DNA from: an uncultured Clostridia bacterium
GTDB lineage: Bacteria; Bacillota; Clostridia; Christensenellales; Borkfalkiaceae
Direction of reading: 5' to 3'
Length of the DNA stretch: 32,724 nucleotides
NCBI GenBank assembly: GCA_934249265.1
Contig: CAKQKQ010000010.1
Coordinates: 1-32,724, forward strand
Shown here one piece after another: positions 23,055 through 30,807 of this stretch. The translations under genes and the position numbers were made by a program. The first letter of the stretch is position 1, and each line of letters begins with the position of its first letter. A model generated the notes under the pieces. It was not told the DNA's origin. It worked only from the letters and a program-made list of their open reading frames with translations, and ran no database searches.

Positions 23055-25058
23055 TTATTCTTCGCTTGAGCCGCTCTTTTGCGGCTTAGTGTTTACTTTA
23101 TCCATAAACGTGTCGAGTTTGTTGAAGTTTGCATACTCCGAAATGTATGCTTTTCTCTCGTCGATAGCGTCGCCCAAAAGCGTGGTAATAAGCCTTTCCG
23201 CATTAGCCGCATCATCGAGAGTAACTTGCATCATCACTCTTGCTTTGGGATTCATAGTCGTATCCCACAACTGCTCGGGGTTCATTTCGCCGAGACCTTT
23301 ATATCTTTGAATACTGTACCCTCTTCCTACCTTTGCGATTTTTTCGGCAAGTTCGGAATCGTCGTAAGCGTATTCGATGACGTCTTTTTTATAAATTTTG
23401 TATAAGGGCGGCATGCCTATATACACGTGTCCTTGCTGAATAAGGTCGCGCATGTATCTGAAGAAGAAGGACAAAAGTATCGCCCTAATGTGCGCACCGT
23501 CTTGGTCGGCATCGGACAAGATAATTACTTTGTCGTAATTGAGTTTGGTTATATCGAAGTCTCTGCCGAAACTTGTCCCGAGCGCGCTTATTATCATACG
23601 AATTTCCTCGTTTTTAAGCACTTCGTCTACTCTCTTCTTTTCGGCGTTTAACGGCTTACCCCTTAACGGAAGTATCGCTTGGTGCTGACGGTCTCTGCCT
23701 TGCTTTGCGCTACCGCCTGCCGAATCGCCCTCGACTATGAAAATTTCGTTTAGTTCCGCTTTTCTCGAAGAACAGCCCGCAAGTTTACCGACGAGTTTCG
23801 TCATTTCCGCGCCGTTTTTTGCACGGGCGTATTCCTTGGCTTTTTTAGCCGCGTTTCTCACTTTTGCCGCGCCGACCGCTTTTTCGATTATCGAAGCGAA
23901 CGTTTTTGCGTTCTTTTTGTTAGCGATGAGTTTGTTGAGTTCGTCAACGGTCGCGCTGTCTACGGCGTATTTAGCCTCGGGATTGCCGAGTTTGGTTTTG
24001 GTTTGCCCTTCAAACTGAATATTCTTCATTTTGATAGACAAAATCGCCGTCATACCCTCTCTAAAGTCTTCGCCCATGAGCGCGATATCTTTATCTTTTA
24101 CGAGATTTGCCGAATGAGCGTAATCGTTGAGCACCTTCGTCACAGCCGATTTAAAGCCGACTTCGTGAGTGCCGCCCTCGGGCGTGGGTATGTTGTTGAC
24201 AAACGAATAAATACTCTCCGTATAAGTGTCGGTGTGCTGAATTGCAAACTGAACGCTTATCGGATTTTTATTACCTTGTCCCACGTAAACGATAGTCTCA
24301 CCGTAAATAGGTGCGGGATAAAGCGGAGTTTTACCCTCGTTTAAATATTTAACGTAATCGGCAATACCGCCGTCGAATTTATAGACGGTCTCTTTATCTT
24401 TAATTTCGTCTCTAAACACAATTTCGAGACCCTTATTTAAGTAAGCGGTTTCTCTAAGTCTCGTGGAAATTACGTCGTGACTGAATTCGACCGTTTCAAA
24501 AACTTCCGCATCGGGTTTAAAACGCACGAAAGTGCCGTGTTTTTTGGTTTTTACCCCCGTATTTTGAAGCGGAGCGGTCGGCACGCCGCACTTCCATTTG
24601 TTTTTCTTTTGGTCGAAACTGCTTTCAAAGCGCATTTTGTATACCGTAGAACGATATACCTCTACTTCGAGCCACCTCGAAAGCGCATTTGTGACCGACG
24701 CGCCCACGCCGTGCAAACCACCCGAAAAGTTGTAATTGTCGTCGCCGAATTTACCACCCGCGTGCAGTTGCGTGAAAATAACCTCTACGCCGCTGACTTT
24801 CGCGACGGGGTGAATATCGGTGGGCATACCCCTACCATTATCCTCTACCGACGCGCTGCCGTCTTTATACAAAACGACCGTAATTTTGTTTGCATAACCG
24901 TTTGCCGCTTCGTCGACGGAGTTGTCGACGATTTCCCATAAAATATGATGCAGACCTTTAGGTCCTGTAGTACCGATATACATACCCGGCCTAACCCTAA
25001 CCGCCTCGAGACCCTCAAGAATCTTTATGTCTTGCGAATTATATCCCGTTTTTGACAT
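23055..25058 (-). CDS. parE: Type IIA topoisomerase subunit B, ParE-like
   Basis: The 667-residue ATPase subunit has the GHKL fold motifs EIVDNSVDEA (catalytic Glu, Asn), DNGRGMPTDIHP and GGLHGVGASVTNALS, the transducer QFEGQTKTKLGNPEAK, and the TOPRIM domain EGDSAGGSAKQGRDR with DADQDGAHI. It ends with the short RYKGLGEMNPEQLWDTTMNP tail. The start is placed at 25058, because GGAGGTG lies 10 bases upstream; an ATG at 25076 lies in front of that site. Forming one operon with parC, it should supply ATP-driven strand passage. Whether the pair is topo IV or an extra gyrase rests on the missing GyrA box in its partner. Confidence 0.88.
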   Translation of the reverse strand: MSKTGYNSQDIKILEGLEAVRVRPGMYIGTTGPKGLHHILWEIVDNSVDEAANGYANKITVVLYKDGSASVEDNGRGMPTDIHPVAKVSGVEVIFTQLHAGGKFGDDNYNFSGGLHGVGASVTNALSRWLEVEVYRSTVYKMRFESSFDQKKNKWKCGVPTAPLQNTGVKTKKHGTFVRFKPDAEVFETVEFSHDVISTRLRETAYLNKGLEIVFRDEIKDKETVYKFDGGIADYVKYLNEGKTPLYPAPIYGETIVYVGQGNKNPISVQFAIQHTDTYTESIYSFVNNIPTPEGGTHEVGFKSAVTKVLNDYAHSANLVKDKDIALMGEDFREGMTAILSIKMKNIQFEGQTKTKLGNPEAKYAVDSATVDELNKLIANKKNAKTFASIIEKAVGAAKVRNAAKKAKEYARAKNGAEMTKLVGKLAGCSSRKAELNEIFIVEGDSAGGSAKQGRDRQHQAILPLRGKPLNAEKKRVDEVLKNEEIRMIISALGTSFGRDFDITKLNYDKVIILSDADQDGAHIRAILLSFFFRYMRDLIQQGHVYIGMPPLYKIYKKDVIEYAYDDSELAEKIAKVGRGYSIQRYKGLGEMNPEQLWDTTMNPKARVMMQVTLDDAANAERLITTLLGDAIDERKAYISEYANFNKLDTFMDKVNTKPQKSGSSEE

Positions 25059-25110
25059 AAAGCAACACACCTCCATAGTAAAATTTTATAATATTATTAT
25101 CTTTATTATA

Positions 25111-25139
25111 AGTTTAACATATTTTACAAAAAAATGCAA
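25111..25139 (-). promoter_or_regulatory. Sigma-A promoter of parE-parC
   Basis: TTGCAT (25139-25134), 17 bases, TAAACT (25116-25111). A TATAAT three bases further on offers an alternative -10 with poor spacing. Confidence 0.5.
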
Positions 25140-25212
25140 GCGTTTTCGATAAAAATATACAAAATTTTACATACTTTTTTGAATTTATTTTTTATGTATT
25201 GCTTTTTGACTG

Positions 25213-25485
25213 TCAAACGATTACAAGTTGATTAATATAAACATAGTTTATATTATTTTTTTGTATAAAATCGTTTATCGAAATATTTTCCCTTTTGCAA
25301 ATTGACTGAATTGTGTCATTAATCTTCACTTTATACAATTTGCCGCTTTCTCTGCAAATCGACAAAAAATCGCCCTTTTCGGGGTAAGACGAAAGGTTGT
25401 TTTTCACCACGATATTCCTCGGAGTGGTATTAAATTTTATAGCCACGCTCTCAAGCGTGTCGCCGGATTCGAATAAATAAATCAT
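25213..25485 (-). CDS. Small double-LysM protein, probable spore-envelope component
   Basis: The 90-residue protein consists of two LysM-like units: YLFESGDTLESVAIKFNTTPRNIVVKNNL (about 3-31) and YKVKINDTIQSICKRENISINDFIQKNNI (about 49-77), each ending in a short beta strand (FLSI, QLVIV). LysM binds N-acetylglucosamine-containing glycans. No signal peptide is present, so it should stay in the cytoplasm of its producer, as coat/cortex-binding LysM proteins made in the mother cell do. The start at 25485 has the site AAAAGGGA (25493-25500). A strong sigma-E-like promoter lies at 25503-25532, supporting a spore role. An in-frame upstream ATG at 25566 precedes that promoter and was rejected. Confidence 0.85.
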   Translation of the reverse strand: MIYLFESGDTLESVAIKFNTTPRNIVVKNNLSSYPEKGDFLSICRESGKLYKVKINDTIQSICKRENISINDFIQKNNINYVYINQLVIV

Positions 25486-25502
25486 AATTTTATCCCTTTT
25501 AC

Positions 25503-25532
25503 AGTATATGTGTTTTTTCGCTTTTTCTATTC
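25503..25532 (-). promoter_or_regulatory. Sigma-E-like promoter of the LysM gene
   Basis: GAATAGA (25532-25526), 15 bases, CATATACT (25510-25503). The -10 differs from the sigma-E pattern CATACAnT at one position. A start at about 25496 would again leave a minimal leader. Confidence 0.55.
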
Positions 25533-25885
25533 GGCAACATAAAAAACAGCGATTATTAATATACAAGTTTAATTATTGGCGAAAGTTTGTTTTTCGGTTT
25601 AATTGTTGGCGGCAGTGCGCTTGCGTTTATTTCATAAATAGCAACACGCTTACTTTTACCACACCAACGCCGACTTGTTATTTTTATTAGTTTGGCGGCT
25701 CGGCTTTTTGTTTTTCGTTTGCAGTAAAACATACCAACATTTATTAACCAATACACCTACTTTTTACGCACAGAACGTTAACATTTTTCAACCAACACTA
25801 ACTCTTACTTTTACTTGCGGAACGGCGAATTTACTTTTTATTTTTTGTAAGCAATTAAGATTTTTACTCACATTCTACAAAACCG

Positions 25886-26011
25886 CCACACCAAATAAAA
25901 CAACTACGTCACACCTACAAAATTAGCACACTCAACAATTTTAATAACCACACCAGCAATTAAAATCACCACACTCAACAAACACAACAATTTAAACAAC
26001 CGCCCCGTATT
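25886..26011. repeat. Degenerate A/C-rich tandem repeats in the long LysM-spoVB gap
   Basis: Units of about 17-23 bases starting with CACAC recur between about 25888 and 25972 (for example CACACTCAACAATTTTAATA, CACACCAGCAATTAAAATCA). The 25533-26157 stretch is A/C-rich and G-poor on the plus strand over much of its length, and shows no convincing gene. Confidence 0.5.
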
Positions 26012-26157
26012 ACCACGCAAAAAAATCAAAAACAACAAACCATATTACCGCACTACAAATTTAAGCAACCACCCGCATTATTTCGCCAACCGTTTGAAGA
26101 TAAAACAAAAACCTTCTGTTCTTATTGTTCGGCAACGTTCTATCGCGTGAAAACCAA

Positions 26158-26186
26158 GAATAAAATATAGGGAAATCACAAAAATT
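26158..26186 (+). promoter_or_regulatory. Candidate sigma-E promoter of spoVB
   Basis: GAATAAA (26158-26164), 14 bases, CAAAAATT (26179-26186). The -35 is good; the -10 matches five of seven defined positions. spoVB is sigma-E dependent in Bacillus. Confidence 0.35.
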
Positions 26187-26212
26187 TATTCCTTAAAAGG
26201 CGGTGAATCAAC

Positions 26213-27709
26213 ATTAAAAAAATAATAAAAACAACCTTGCTGGTCACGATTTTTTCGTGCGCAGAAAGGTTTTTGGGGTTTATCTATAGAATTTTTTTAT
26301 CGAGACGGTTGGGATCGGAATCGCTCGGCGTATATCAAATCGCGCTGTCCGTTTTCGGACTTTTACTCACGGTGACGGCGTCCGGAATACCCATCACGAT
26401 TTCGAGAATGTTAATTCGCTTTAAAACGCAAAACAACGTTGCGGGCGAAAGACAAACGGTATCAAGCGGAATTTTTGCATGCGCGATAATTTCGTTGCCG
26501 CTCACACTTTTAATAATCATTAAGCCGAGCATATTTTCGTTTTTATTCACCGACAAACGATGTCTCGCGCTTTTGAAAATACTTATCCCGGGGCTGACAA
26601 TTACCTCGATTTATGCGGTGATAAGGGGTTACTTTTGGGGCAACAAACTGTTTTTACAATACTCGCTTATAGAGTTTATCGAAGAATTTGCGATGCTTGC
26701 CGTTGGAATTATTTTAGTAAACTCGATGACATCAACCGAAGACGGAGCAATGCGCGCGGGACTTGCGATAGTGATTAGTTATGTAGTATCGTTTACACTG
26801 TCGGGCGTGACGTTCGCCGTCAAGGGCGGGAGACTCGCCTCGCCGCTCCCACAATTAAAACCCTTACTCGCATCTTCTTTGCCCATAACTTCGATGCGCA
26901 CGGCAACCTCGCTAATCAACTCGTTGATAGCAACCGTACTGCCGATTATGCTTATCAAAAACGGATACACACAGAGTCAAGCATTGTCGGGTTACGGCGA
27001 ACTTTCGGGCATGGCTATGCCGCTTTTATTCATACCGTCTACTGTAATCGGGGCAATTGCGCTCGTTTTAGTACCAGAACTGTCGGAAAGTTTTTACAAC
27101 GAAAACCACTATAAAATGCAAAGCAATATTGAAAAAGCGGTGTACTGTTCCGCCTTTATTTCTTGCATAATAATCCCGTCGTTTATCGCGCTCGGCAAAG
27201 AAATCGGATTGTTTGTATACAACAACCAAACCGCCGGAATTTACTTATCAAAATCGGCAATAATCATGTTGCCGATGAGCATAACAATGATTACGAACAG
27301 CCTTTTAAACAGCATGAATAAAGAAAAAAGCACGTTGTTTTATTTTGCTATAGGCTCGGTCGCGACAGTCGTTTCAATTCTCGTTTTGCCCAAGTATTTG
27401 GGCATATACTCGCTCGTCGCGGGGTACGGAGCAAACTATTTCATCACGTGTTTACTCAATTTAATTCAATTGCACAAATCGTCCAAGCGCAAGCCGAAAA
27501 TTTTACCGTGTTTACTCACTTCGGTTATAAGCATAATTCCGTCAACCCTCGTGTGTATGGCGGTGAAAAAATTGTTTGAAAACAGACTGCCGACTATCGT
27601 TTGTTTGGGCGTATCGTCACTGTCGGCAATAGGCGTCGCTCTTATAATATTTTATCTATCAAAACGCCTTACCGCAAACACTTATACCCAACCGATAAAA
27701 ATAAAATAA
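26213..27709 (+). CDS. spoVB: Stage V sporulation protein B-like flippase, apparent AUU start
   Basis: The protein of about 498 residues is a MOP-superfamily polysaccharide/lipid flippase with about 14 helices. The N-terminal CAERFLGFIYRIFLSRRLGSESLGVYQIALSVFGLL is typical of SpoVB/YkvU/MurJ relatives; SpoVB supports spore cortex synthesis, presumably by moving lipid-linked precursors. The first standard start, TTG 26237, has no ribosome site. The site AAAAGGCGGTGA (26195-26206) sits 6-9 bases before an in-frame ATT at 26213, giving the sensible N-terminus MKKIIKTTLLVTIF. I therefore propose AUU initiation. A stop at 26204-26206 limits further extension. Another MATE-like sporulation paralogue is possible. 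Confidence 0.85.
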   Translation: MKKIIKTTLLVTIFSCAERFLGFIYRIFLSRRLGSESLGVYQIALSVFGLLLTVTASGIPITISRMLIRFKTQNNVAGERQTVSSGIFACAIISLPLTLLIIIKPSIFSFLFTDKRCLALLKILIPGLTITSIYAVIRGYFWGNKLFLQYSLIEFIEEFAMLAVGIILVNSMTSTEDGAMRAGLAIVISYVVSFTLSGVTFAVKGGRLASPLPQLKPLLASSLPITSMRTATSLINSLIATVLPIMLIKNGYTQSQALSGYGELSGMAMPLLFIPSTVIGAIALVLVPELSESFYNENHYKMQSNIEKAVYCSAFISCIIIPSFIALGKEIGLFVYNNQTAGIYLSKSAIIMLPMSITMITNSLLNSMNKEKSTLFYFAIGSVATVVSILVLPKYLGIYSLVAGYGANYFITCLLNLIQLHKSSKRKPKILPCLLTSVISIIPSTLVCMAVKKLFENRLPTIVCLGVSSLSAIGVALIIFYLSKRLTANTYTQPIKIK

Positions 27710-27836
27710 ATAAAATTTAAAGGCAAATTTTTAATATAAAACAAGCCGCAACTCAACAAAAGTTGCAACTAAAATAAATAACACTTCTTAAAAAAACAAC
27801 AACTAAAACAACCTATTAAACCGATAGATTACACAA

Positions 27837-27882
27837 AAAAAGACCGTTTTACAACACACGTATGTTGCAAAACGGTCTTTTT
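27837..27882. terminator. Bidirectional terminator, ACGTAT palindrome copy D
   Basis: A long stem (27837-27850 with 27869-27882, extended inward with one A-C mismatch to CAACA/TGTTG) between spoVB and folT, with A- and T-run ends. Its inner part CGTTTTACAACAyACGTAT is shared with the repeat copy at 3486-3527. Confidence 0.85.
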
Positions 27883-27894
27883 AACTATATTTAT

Positions 27895-28422
27895 TTATTT
27901 TTCTACAAGCGCGGGTTTTAATCTGAAAATCACTTCGGGCACAAGCAAGCCGTAAATTACGGCAACTATAATCGACGATATTATTCTATACGGAAGCATA
28001 GCCAAAACCGCCGTTTTATACCCCCAGATTACGCCGTCTAAATAAATTATCAAAGTGTTTAAAGCGGTAACCAAAAGTGAACTGATTATCACGACAACCA
28101 ACATTTCGACCCTTTTCATGTCGAACTTTTTTATCATTGCGTACACACCCAAAAACACCCCTCTTACAAGTGCGGGAAGTATCCACAATACCGTCGTGTA
28201 AGACACGCCGTACTTTACCACTTGATACAAAAACGTACCCACTCCGCCCACTATCATTCCGTCGATAGGACCAAACATAAACGCCGCCATTATTATGGGG
28301 AAAGCGTCTAAAGTAAATTTCATGCTGTTTGAAACTTCGACCGAGCAATAGGTCGCAAGCACGAAACAAAGTGCCGACAACATTCCGTCGACTGCAATTC
28401 TTCTCGTCGTAATTTTTTTCAT
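27895..28422 (-). CDS. folT: ECF transporter S component for folate (FolT)
   Basis: The 175-residue membrane protein has about six helices in the S-component pattern: RRIAVDGMLSALCFVLA near the start, then TLDAFPIIMAAFMFGPIDGMIVGGVGTFLYQVVKYG (about 39-75) and PALVRGVFLGVYAMI. The energising EcfA/EcfT module is not nearby, as is normal for group II ECF systems. A tetrahydrofolate riboswitch directly upstream supports folate as substrate. The start at 28422 follows GGGAG at 11-base distance; a GTG at 28440 lies within that site's hairpin and is unlikely. Confidence 0.9.
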   Translation of the reverse strand: MKKITTRRIAVDGMLSALCFVLATYCSVEVSNSMKFTLDAFPIIMAAFMFGPIDGMIVGGVGTFLYQVVKYGVSYTTVLWILPALVRGVFLGVYAMIKKFDMKRVEMLVVVIISSLLVTALNTLIIYLDGVIWGYKTAVLAMLPYRIISSIIVAVIYGLLVPEVIFRLKPALVEK

Positions 28423-28425
28423 AAT

Positions 28426-28456
28426 AAAAAAAACTCCCACTAAATTATTAGTAGAG
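28426..28456 (-). terminator. Expression-platform hairpin of the folT riboswitch
   Basis: CUCUACUAA (28456-28448) pairs with UUAGUGGGAG (28443-28434) with one bulge, followed by eight U (28433-28426). The 3' arm contains the folT ribosome site GGGAG, so the hairpin could both terminate and hide the site. Confidence 0.7.
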
Positions 28457-28494
28457 TTCCAACAAAAAACAAGAATATAAATATCCTTAAATTT

Positions 28495-28590
28495 GCATTG
28501 GATGCGTCAAAAAACCGCAAGGCAAAACCTTTTCGTGCACAGTCAACATCCCGTTCTGTACCACTTAACGCTTTTTGTACTACTCTGCGT
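28495..28590 (-). promoter_or_regulatory. Tetrahydrofolate (THF) riboswitch aptamer
   Basis: On the minus strand the conserved blocks of the folT-type THF riboswitch appear in order: GAGUAG, GCGUUAAGUG, GGGAUGUU, CACGAAA, UUGCGGUUUUUUGA, GCAUCC (28505-28500). The outer helix GCA/UGC is short. The downstream gene is a FolT transporter, the classic target. The promoter start (about 28589) coincides with the aptamer's 5' end. Confidence 0.88.
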
Positions 28591-28595
28591 TTTTA

Positions 28596-28625
28596 AGTGT
28601 ACAATATTTATATATCTTTTGTCAA
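28596..28625 (-). promoter_or_regulatory. Sigma-A promoter of the THF riboswitch-folT unit
   Basis: TTGACA (28625-28620), 18 bases, TACACT (28601-28596). Confidence 0.65.
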
Positions 28626-28632
28626 ACGATTA

Positions 28633-28661
28633 GCATAAACGCGAAAAAGTTTTACATACTA
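28633..28661 (+). promoter_or_regulatory. Forespore-type (sigma-G/F) promoter of DUF421-DUF4363
   Basis: GCATA (28633-28637), 17 bases, CATACTA (28655-28661), matching the sigma-G pattern. A start about 7 bases on coincides with the ATG at 28667. The -35 context CATAAACGCG is shared with spmA. Confidence 0.55.
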
Positions 28662-28666
28662 CTTGT

Positions 28667-29350
28667 ATGCTTATAATATTCATTAGGTCGATAATTATAT
28701 TTGTTTTACTTTTAATCGTCATGCGACTTATGGGCAAACGGCAAATCGGCGAAATGCAACCGTTTGAATTTATCATTACCCTATTAATCGCCGAAATAGC
28801 GTGCGTGCCGATGTCGGACATTTCGATACCCTTAACTTACGGAATTGTTGCGGTAATCGCCATGTTTATTCTTCATCAAATCATTTCAATTTTAGAGCAA
28901 ACTTGCAGAACGGCAAAGTCGATAATAAGCGGAAAGCCATCGCTTGTGATAAACAAAAACGGGGTCGATATCGTAGAACTTAAAAAGAACAATTTAGACG
29001 TCGAGGACCTTATCGAGGCGATAAGAAATACGGGGAATTTTGCACTCGACTCTATCGAGTATGCAATTTTCGAGTCGAACGGGAAAATCAGCGTGCTTGA
29101 AAAGGAAAATTACAATTCTAATCAACTACCCGTTCTTTTAATAACCGAAGGAAAACTTGTAAAAAACAACTGCAAAACGCTCGACCTTGACGACAAATTT
29201 TTCAATAAAATTTTGCAGAAGGAAAAGATTAAAAGCATTAAACAAATAGACATACTCACGATCGACGCGAGCGGAAAAATTTATTTACAAATCAAGGGGC
29301 AAGCGTACAAAACCTATTATACACAATTAAAGGAGAACAACAAATGGTAA
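28667..29350 (+). CDS. DUF421 (YetF-family) membrane protein
   Basis: The 227-residue protein has the YetF/DUF421 layout: two to three N-terminal helices with the signature RLMGKRQIGEMQPFEFIITLLIAEIA (about 20-45), then a soluble alpha/beta domain with SGKPSLVINKNGV (about 88-100), NLDVEDLIEAIRNTG, IEYAIFESNGKISVL and a C-terminal extension. Family function is poorly defined; several members belong to sporulation regulons. No ribosome site precedes the ATG, and the sigma-G-like promoter lies so close that a leaderless mRNA is predicted. The last codons overlap the following DUF4363 gene by 7 bases, a pairing common in Clostridia. Confidence 0.88.
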   Translation: MLIIFIRSIIIFVLLLIVMRLMGKRQIGEMQPFEFIITLLIAEIACVPMSDISIPLTYGIVAVIAMFILHQIISILEQTCRTAKSIISGKPSLVINKNGVDIVELKKNNLDVEDLIEAIRNTGNFALDSIEYAIFESNGKISVLEKENYNSNQLPVLLITEGKLVKNNCKTLDLDDKFFNKILQKEKIKSIKQIDILTIDASGKIYLQIKGQAYKTYYTQLKENNKW

Positions 29351-29721
29351 AAGATTTAATTTCGATAATCGTGTCGGTGGCTATTTTGACTGGAATTGCA
29401 GTCGCCGAGGACGTGACTATAAAAAAATGTTTCGGGGAGTTTTCGGCTTATGCGCAAGTGCTTTATTTAAAAGAACAAAACGAAAGCGCAACCGTGGACG
29501 ACGCGCTGATTTTGCAAAACAATTGGATAAAATATAAAAGTAAATTGCACGTTTATATACCCCACAACGAAATTAAAGAAATGGATTTGTGGGTGTCGGA
29601 ATGTGTGGGATACACAAAGGACAAAAACTTTAAAGAAGCCAAAAGCAAACTCGAAGTCATAATAGAACTCACCCAACAAATACCCAAAACCTTTAAATTC
29701 GATATTGAAAACATTTTGTAG
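29344..29721 (+). CDS. DUF4363 family protein
   Basis: The 125-residue protein has an N-terminal hydrophobic segment (about 4-20, MVKDLISIIVSVAILTGIAVA), followed by a predominantly helical domain containing WIKYKSKLHVYIPHNEIKEMDLWVSE. Size, anchor, the pair of Trp-Lys-rich helices and its place after a DUF421 gene match DUF4363. It is likely membrane-anchored and facing out of the cytoplasm. AAGGAG upstream of ATG 29344 provides a good ribosome site inside the preceding gene. Function unknown; forespore expression is inferred from the shared promoter. Confidence 0.82.
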   Translation: MVKDLISIIVSVAILTGIAVAEDVTIKKCFGEFSAYAQVLYLKEQNESATVDDALILQNNWIKYKSKLHVYIPHNEIKEMDLWVSECVGYTKDKNFKEAKSKLEVIIELTQQIPKTFKFDIENIL

Positions 29722-29896
29722 TCTTTATATTTTTTCTTGCTATATACGACTTAAAGTTTTAATTTAATTATTAGCACCATATGCGCCTTGACTTTTAATT
29801 ACGATATCCACACTAAATACCTTTGAGGTTTGATTTAATTATTTATACCGTATTTTTAATCTTTTGATTTGAATATTTTTTTCAACCGCAGTGTTT

Positions 29897-29970
29897 GTCT
29901 CAACTTTTAATCACAATATTTATATATCCGTCTCAAGTTTAAATCTTGATATTCGTCTCAACTTTTATAA
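29897..29970. repeat. Degenerate tandem repeat, 25-33 bp, in the DUF4363-bioY gap
   Basis: Units starting GTCTCAA(C/G)TTTTAA lie at 29897, 29930 and 29955. Similar but more decayed motifs extend back to about 29750. The gap 29722-30129 otherwise holds only the bioY promoter. Confidence 0.55.
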
Positions 29971-29996
29971 AATAAGGCTAATTGCCTTGCGTTTGC

Positions 29997-30025
29997 TTGA
30001 CTTTTAAACACCCCGATTATATAAT
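29997..30025 (+). promoter_or_regulatory. Sigma-A promoter of bioY
   Basis: TTGACT (29997-30002), 17 bases, TATAAT (30020-30025). The leader of about 100 bases holds the inverted repeat AATCG-ATAAA-CGATT (30062-30076). Confidence 0.8.
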
Positions 30026-30129
30026 ACAATATGTTTGAAACCTTGATTAGGCGGTTTATTTAATCGATAAACGATTTATACTTTTCAAGCGAAAAACCAA
30101 CGAAAAATTTTATTTAAAAGGAAACGCAA

Positions 30130-30681
30130 ATGCACAATCAAAAAATCAACGCTTCGGCAAAGGAAATTTGTTACATCGCCGTATGCGTGGCAATAATGGC
30201 AGTTTGTTCGGTAATCACAATTCCGCTCCCCGGTGGCGTACCCGTCACTCTTCAAACCTTTGCGGTATTTTTATGCGTAGGCTTGCTCGGCACGATGCGC
30301 GCGACCGTTGCGGTGACCGTATATATTTTACTCGGCATGATAGGCGTGCCCATATTCAGCGGCTTCGGCTCGGGCGTGGGCGTAATACTCGGACCTACGG
30401 GCGGATATATTATTGGTTTTATTTTCTCGGCGATAATTTCGGGTTCGCTCATTAAAGTTTTCGGCGAAAAACCTTATGCGGTTTTCTTGGCGATGATTAT
30501 TGGACTTTTGGTTTGTTACCTTACCGGCACGCTTTGGTTTGTCGGCGTAAAATCGACGTTTAGTTGGCAAGGAATAGTTTACGCGTTTACCGCATGCGTG
30601 TTGCCGTTTATTATCCCCGACTTGGCGAAAATCGCGCTTGCAATTTTGATATCGAACAGAATGAAAAAATACTTACATTAA
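30130..30681 (+). CDS. bioY: Biotin transporter S component BioY
   Basis: The 183-residue protein has six helices and clear BioY signatures: ITIPLPGGVPVTLQTFAVFLCVGLLG (about 39-64), YILLGMIGVPIFSGFGSGVGVILGPTGGYIIGF (about 76-108) and a C-terminal PFIIPDLAKIALAILIS. It captures biotin and couples to a shared EcfAA'T module or works alone. The site AAAGGAAAC precedes ATG 30130. It is monocistronic, with its own promoter and terminator. I see no convincing BirA operator. Together with folT this region encodes two vitamin-uptake S components. Confidence 0.96.
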   Translation: MHNQKINASAKEICYIAVCVAIMAVCSVITIPLPGGVPVTLQTFAVFLCVGLLGTMRATVAVTVYILLGMIGVPIFSGFGSGVGVILGPTGGYIIGFIFSAIISGSLIKVFGEKPYAVFLAMIIGLLVCYLTGTLWFVGVKSTFSWQGIVYAFTACVLPFIIPDLAKIALAILISNRMKKYLH

Positions 30682-30716
30682 AACTTTAACTATAATAACA
30701 ACCTTTTTAAGGCATT

Positions 30717-30746
30717 AAAAAAGACCTCGAAACGAGGTCTTTTTTT
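30717..30746 (+). terminator. Terminator of bioY
   Basis: A 13-bp stem (30717-30729 with 30733-30745) with an AAA loop and T7 tail. Confidence 0.9.
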
Positions 30747-30766
30747 GTATGTTTTTTATTAAATTT

Positions 30767-30807
30767 GCCGTTTTTACTAAATACGTATACCGCAAACGCG
30801 ACAAAAC
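30767..30807. repeat. Dispersed ACGTAT palindromic repeat, copy E
   Basis: Keeps GCCGT, TTTAC, ATACGTAT, AAAC and the trailing CGACAAAAC of the perfect copy. The remainder of the 30808-31025 gap is A/C-rich with weak AACAACCGC-type repeats and no gene. Confidence 0.55.

Noticed and set aside
25675..25926. Plus-strand open frame of 83 codons in the long gap
   Set aside because: No ribosome site, low-complexity product, and it coincides with the A/C-rich repeat-like stretch.
25886..26011. CRISPR array
   Set aside because: Units are degenerate, vary in length, lack unique spacers of constant size, and no cas gene is present.
30034..30055. BirA operator upstream of bioY (AAACC/GGTTT)
   Set aside because: Half-sites too short and spacing about 10 bases, unlike known BirA boxes.
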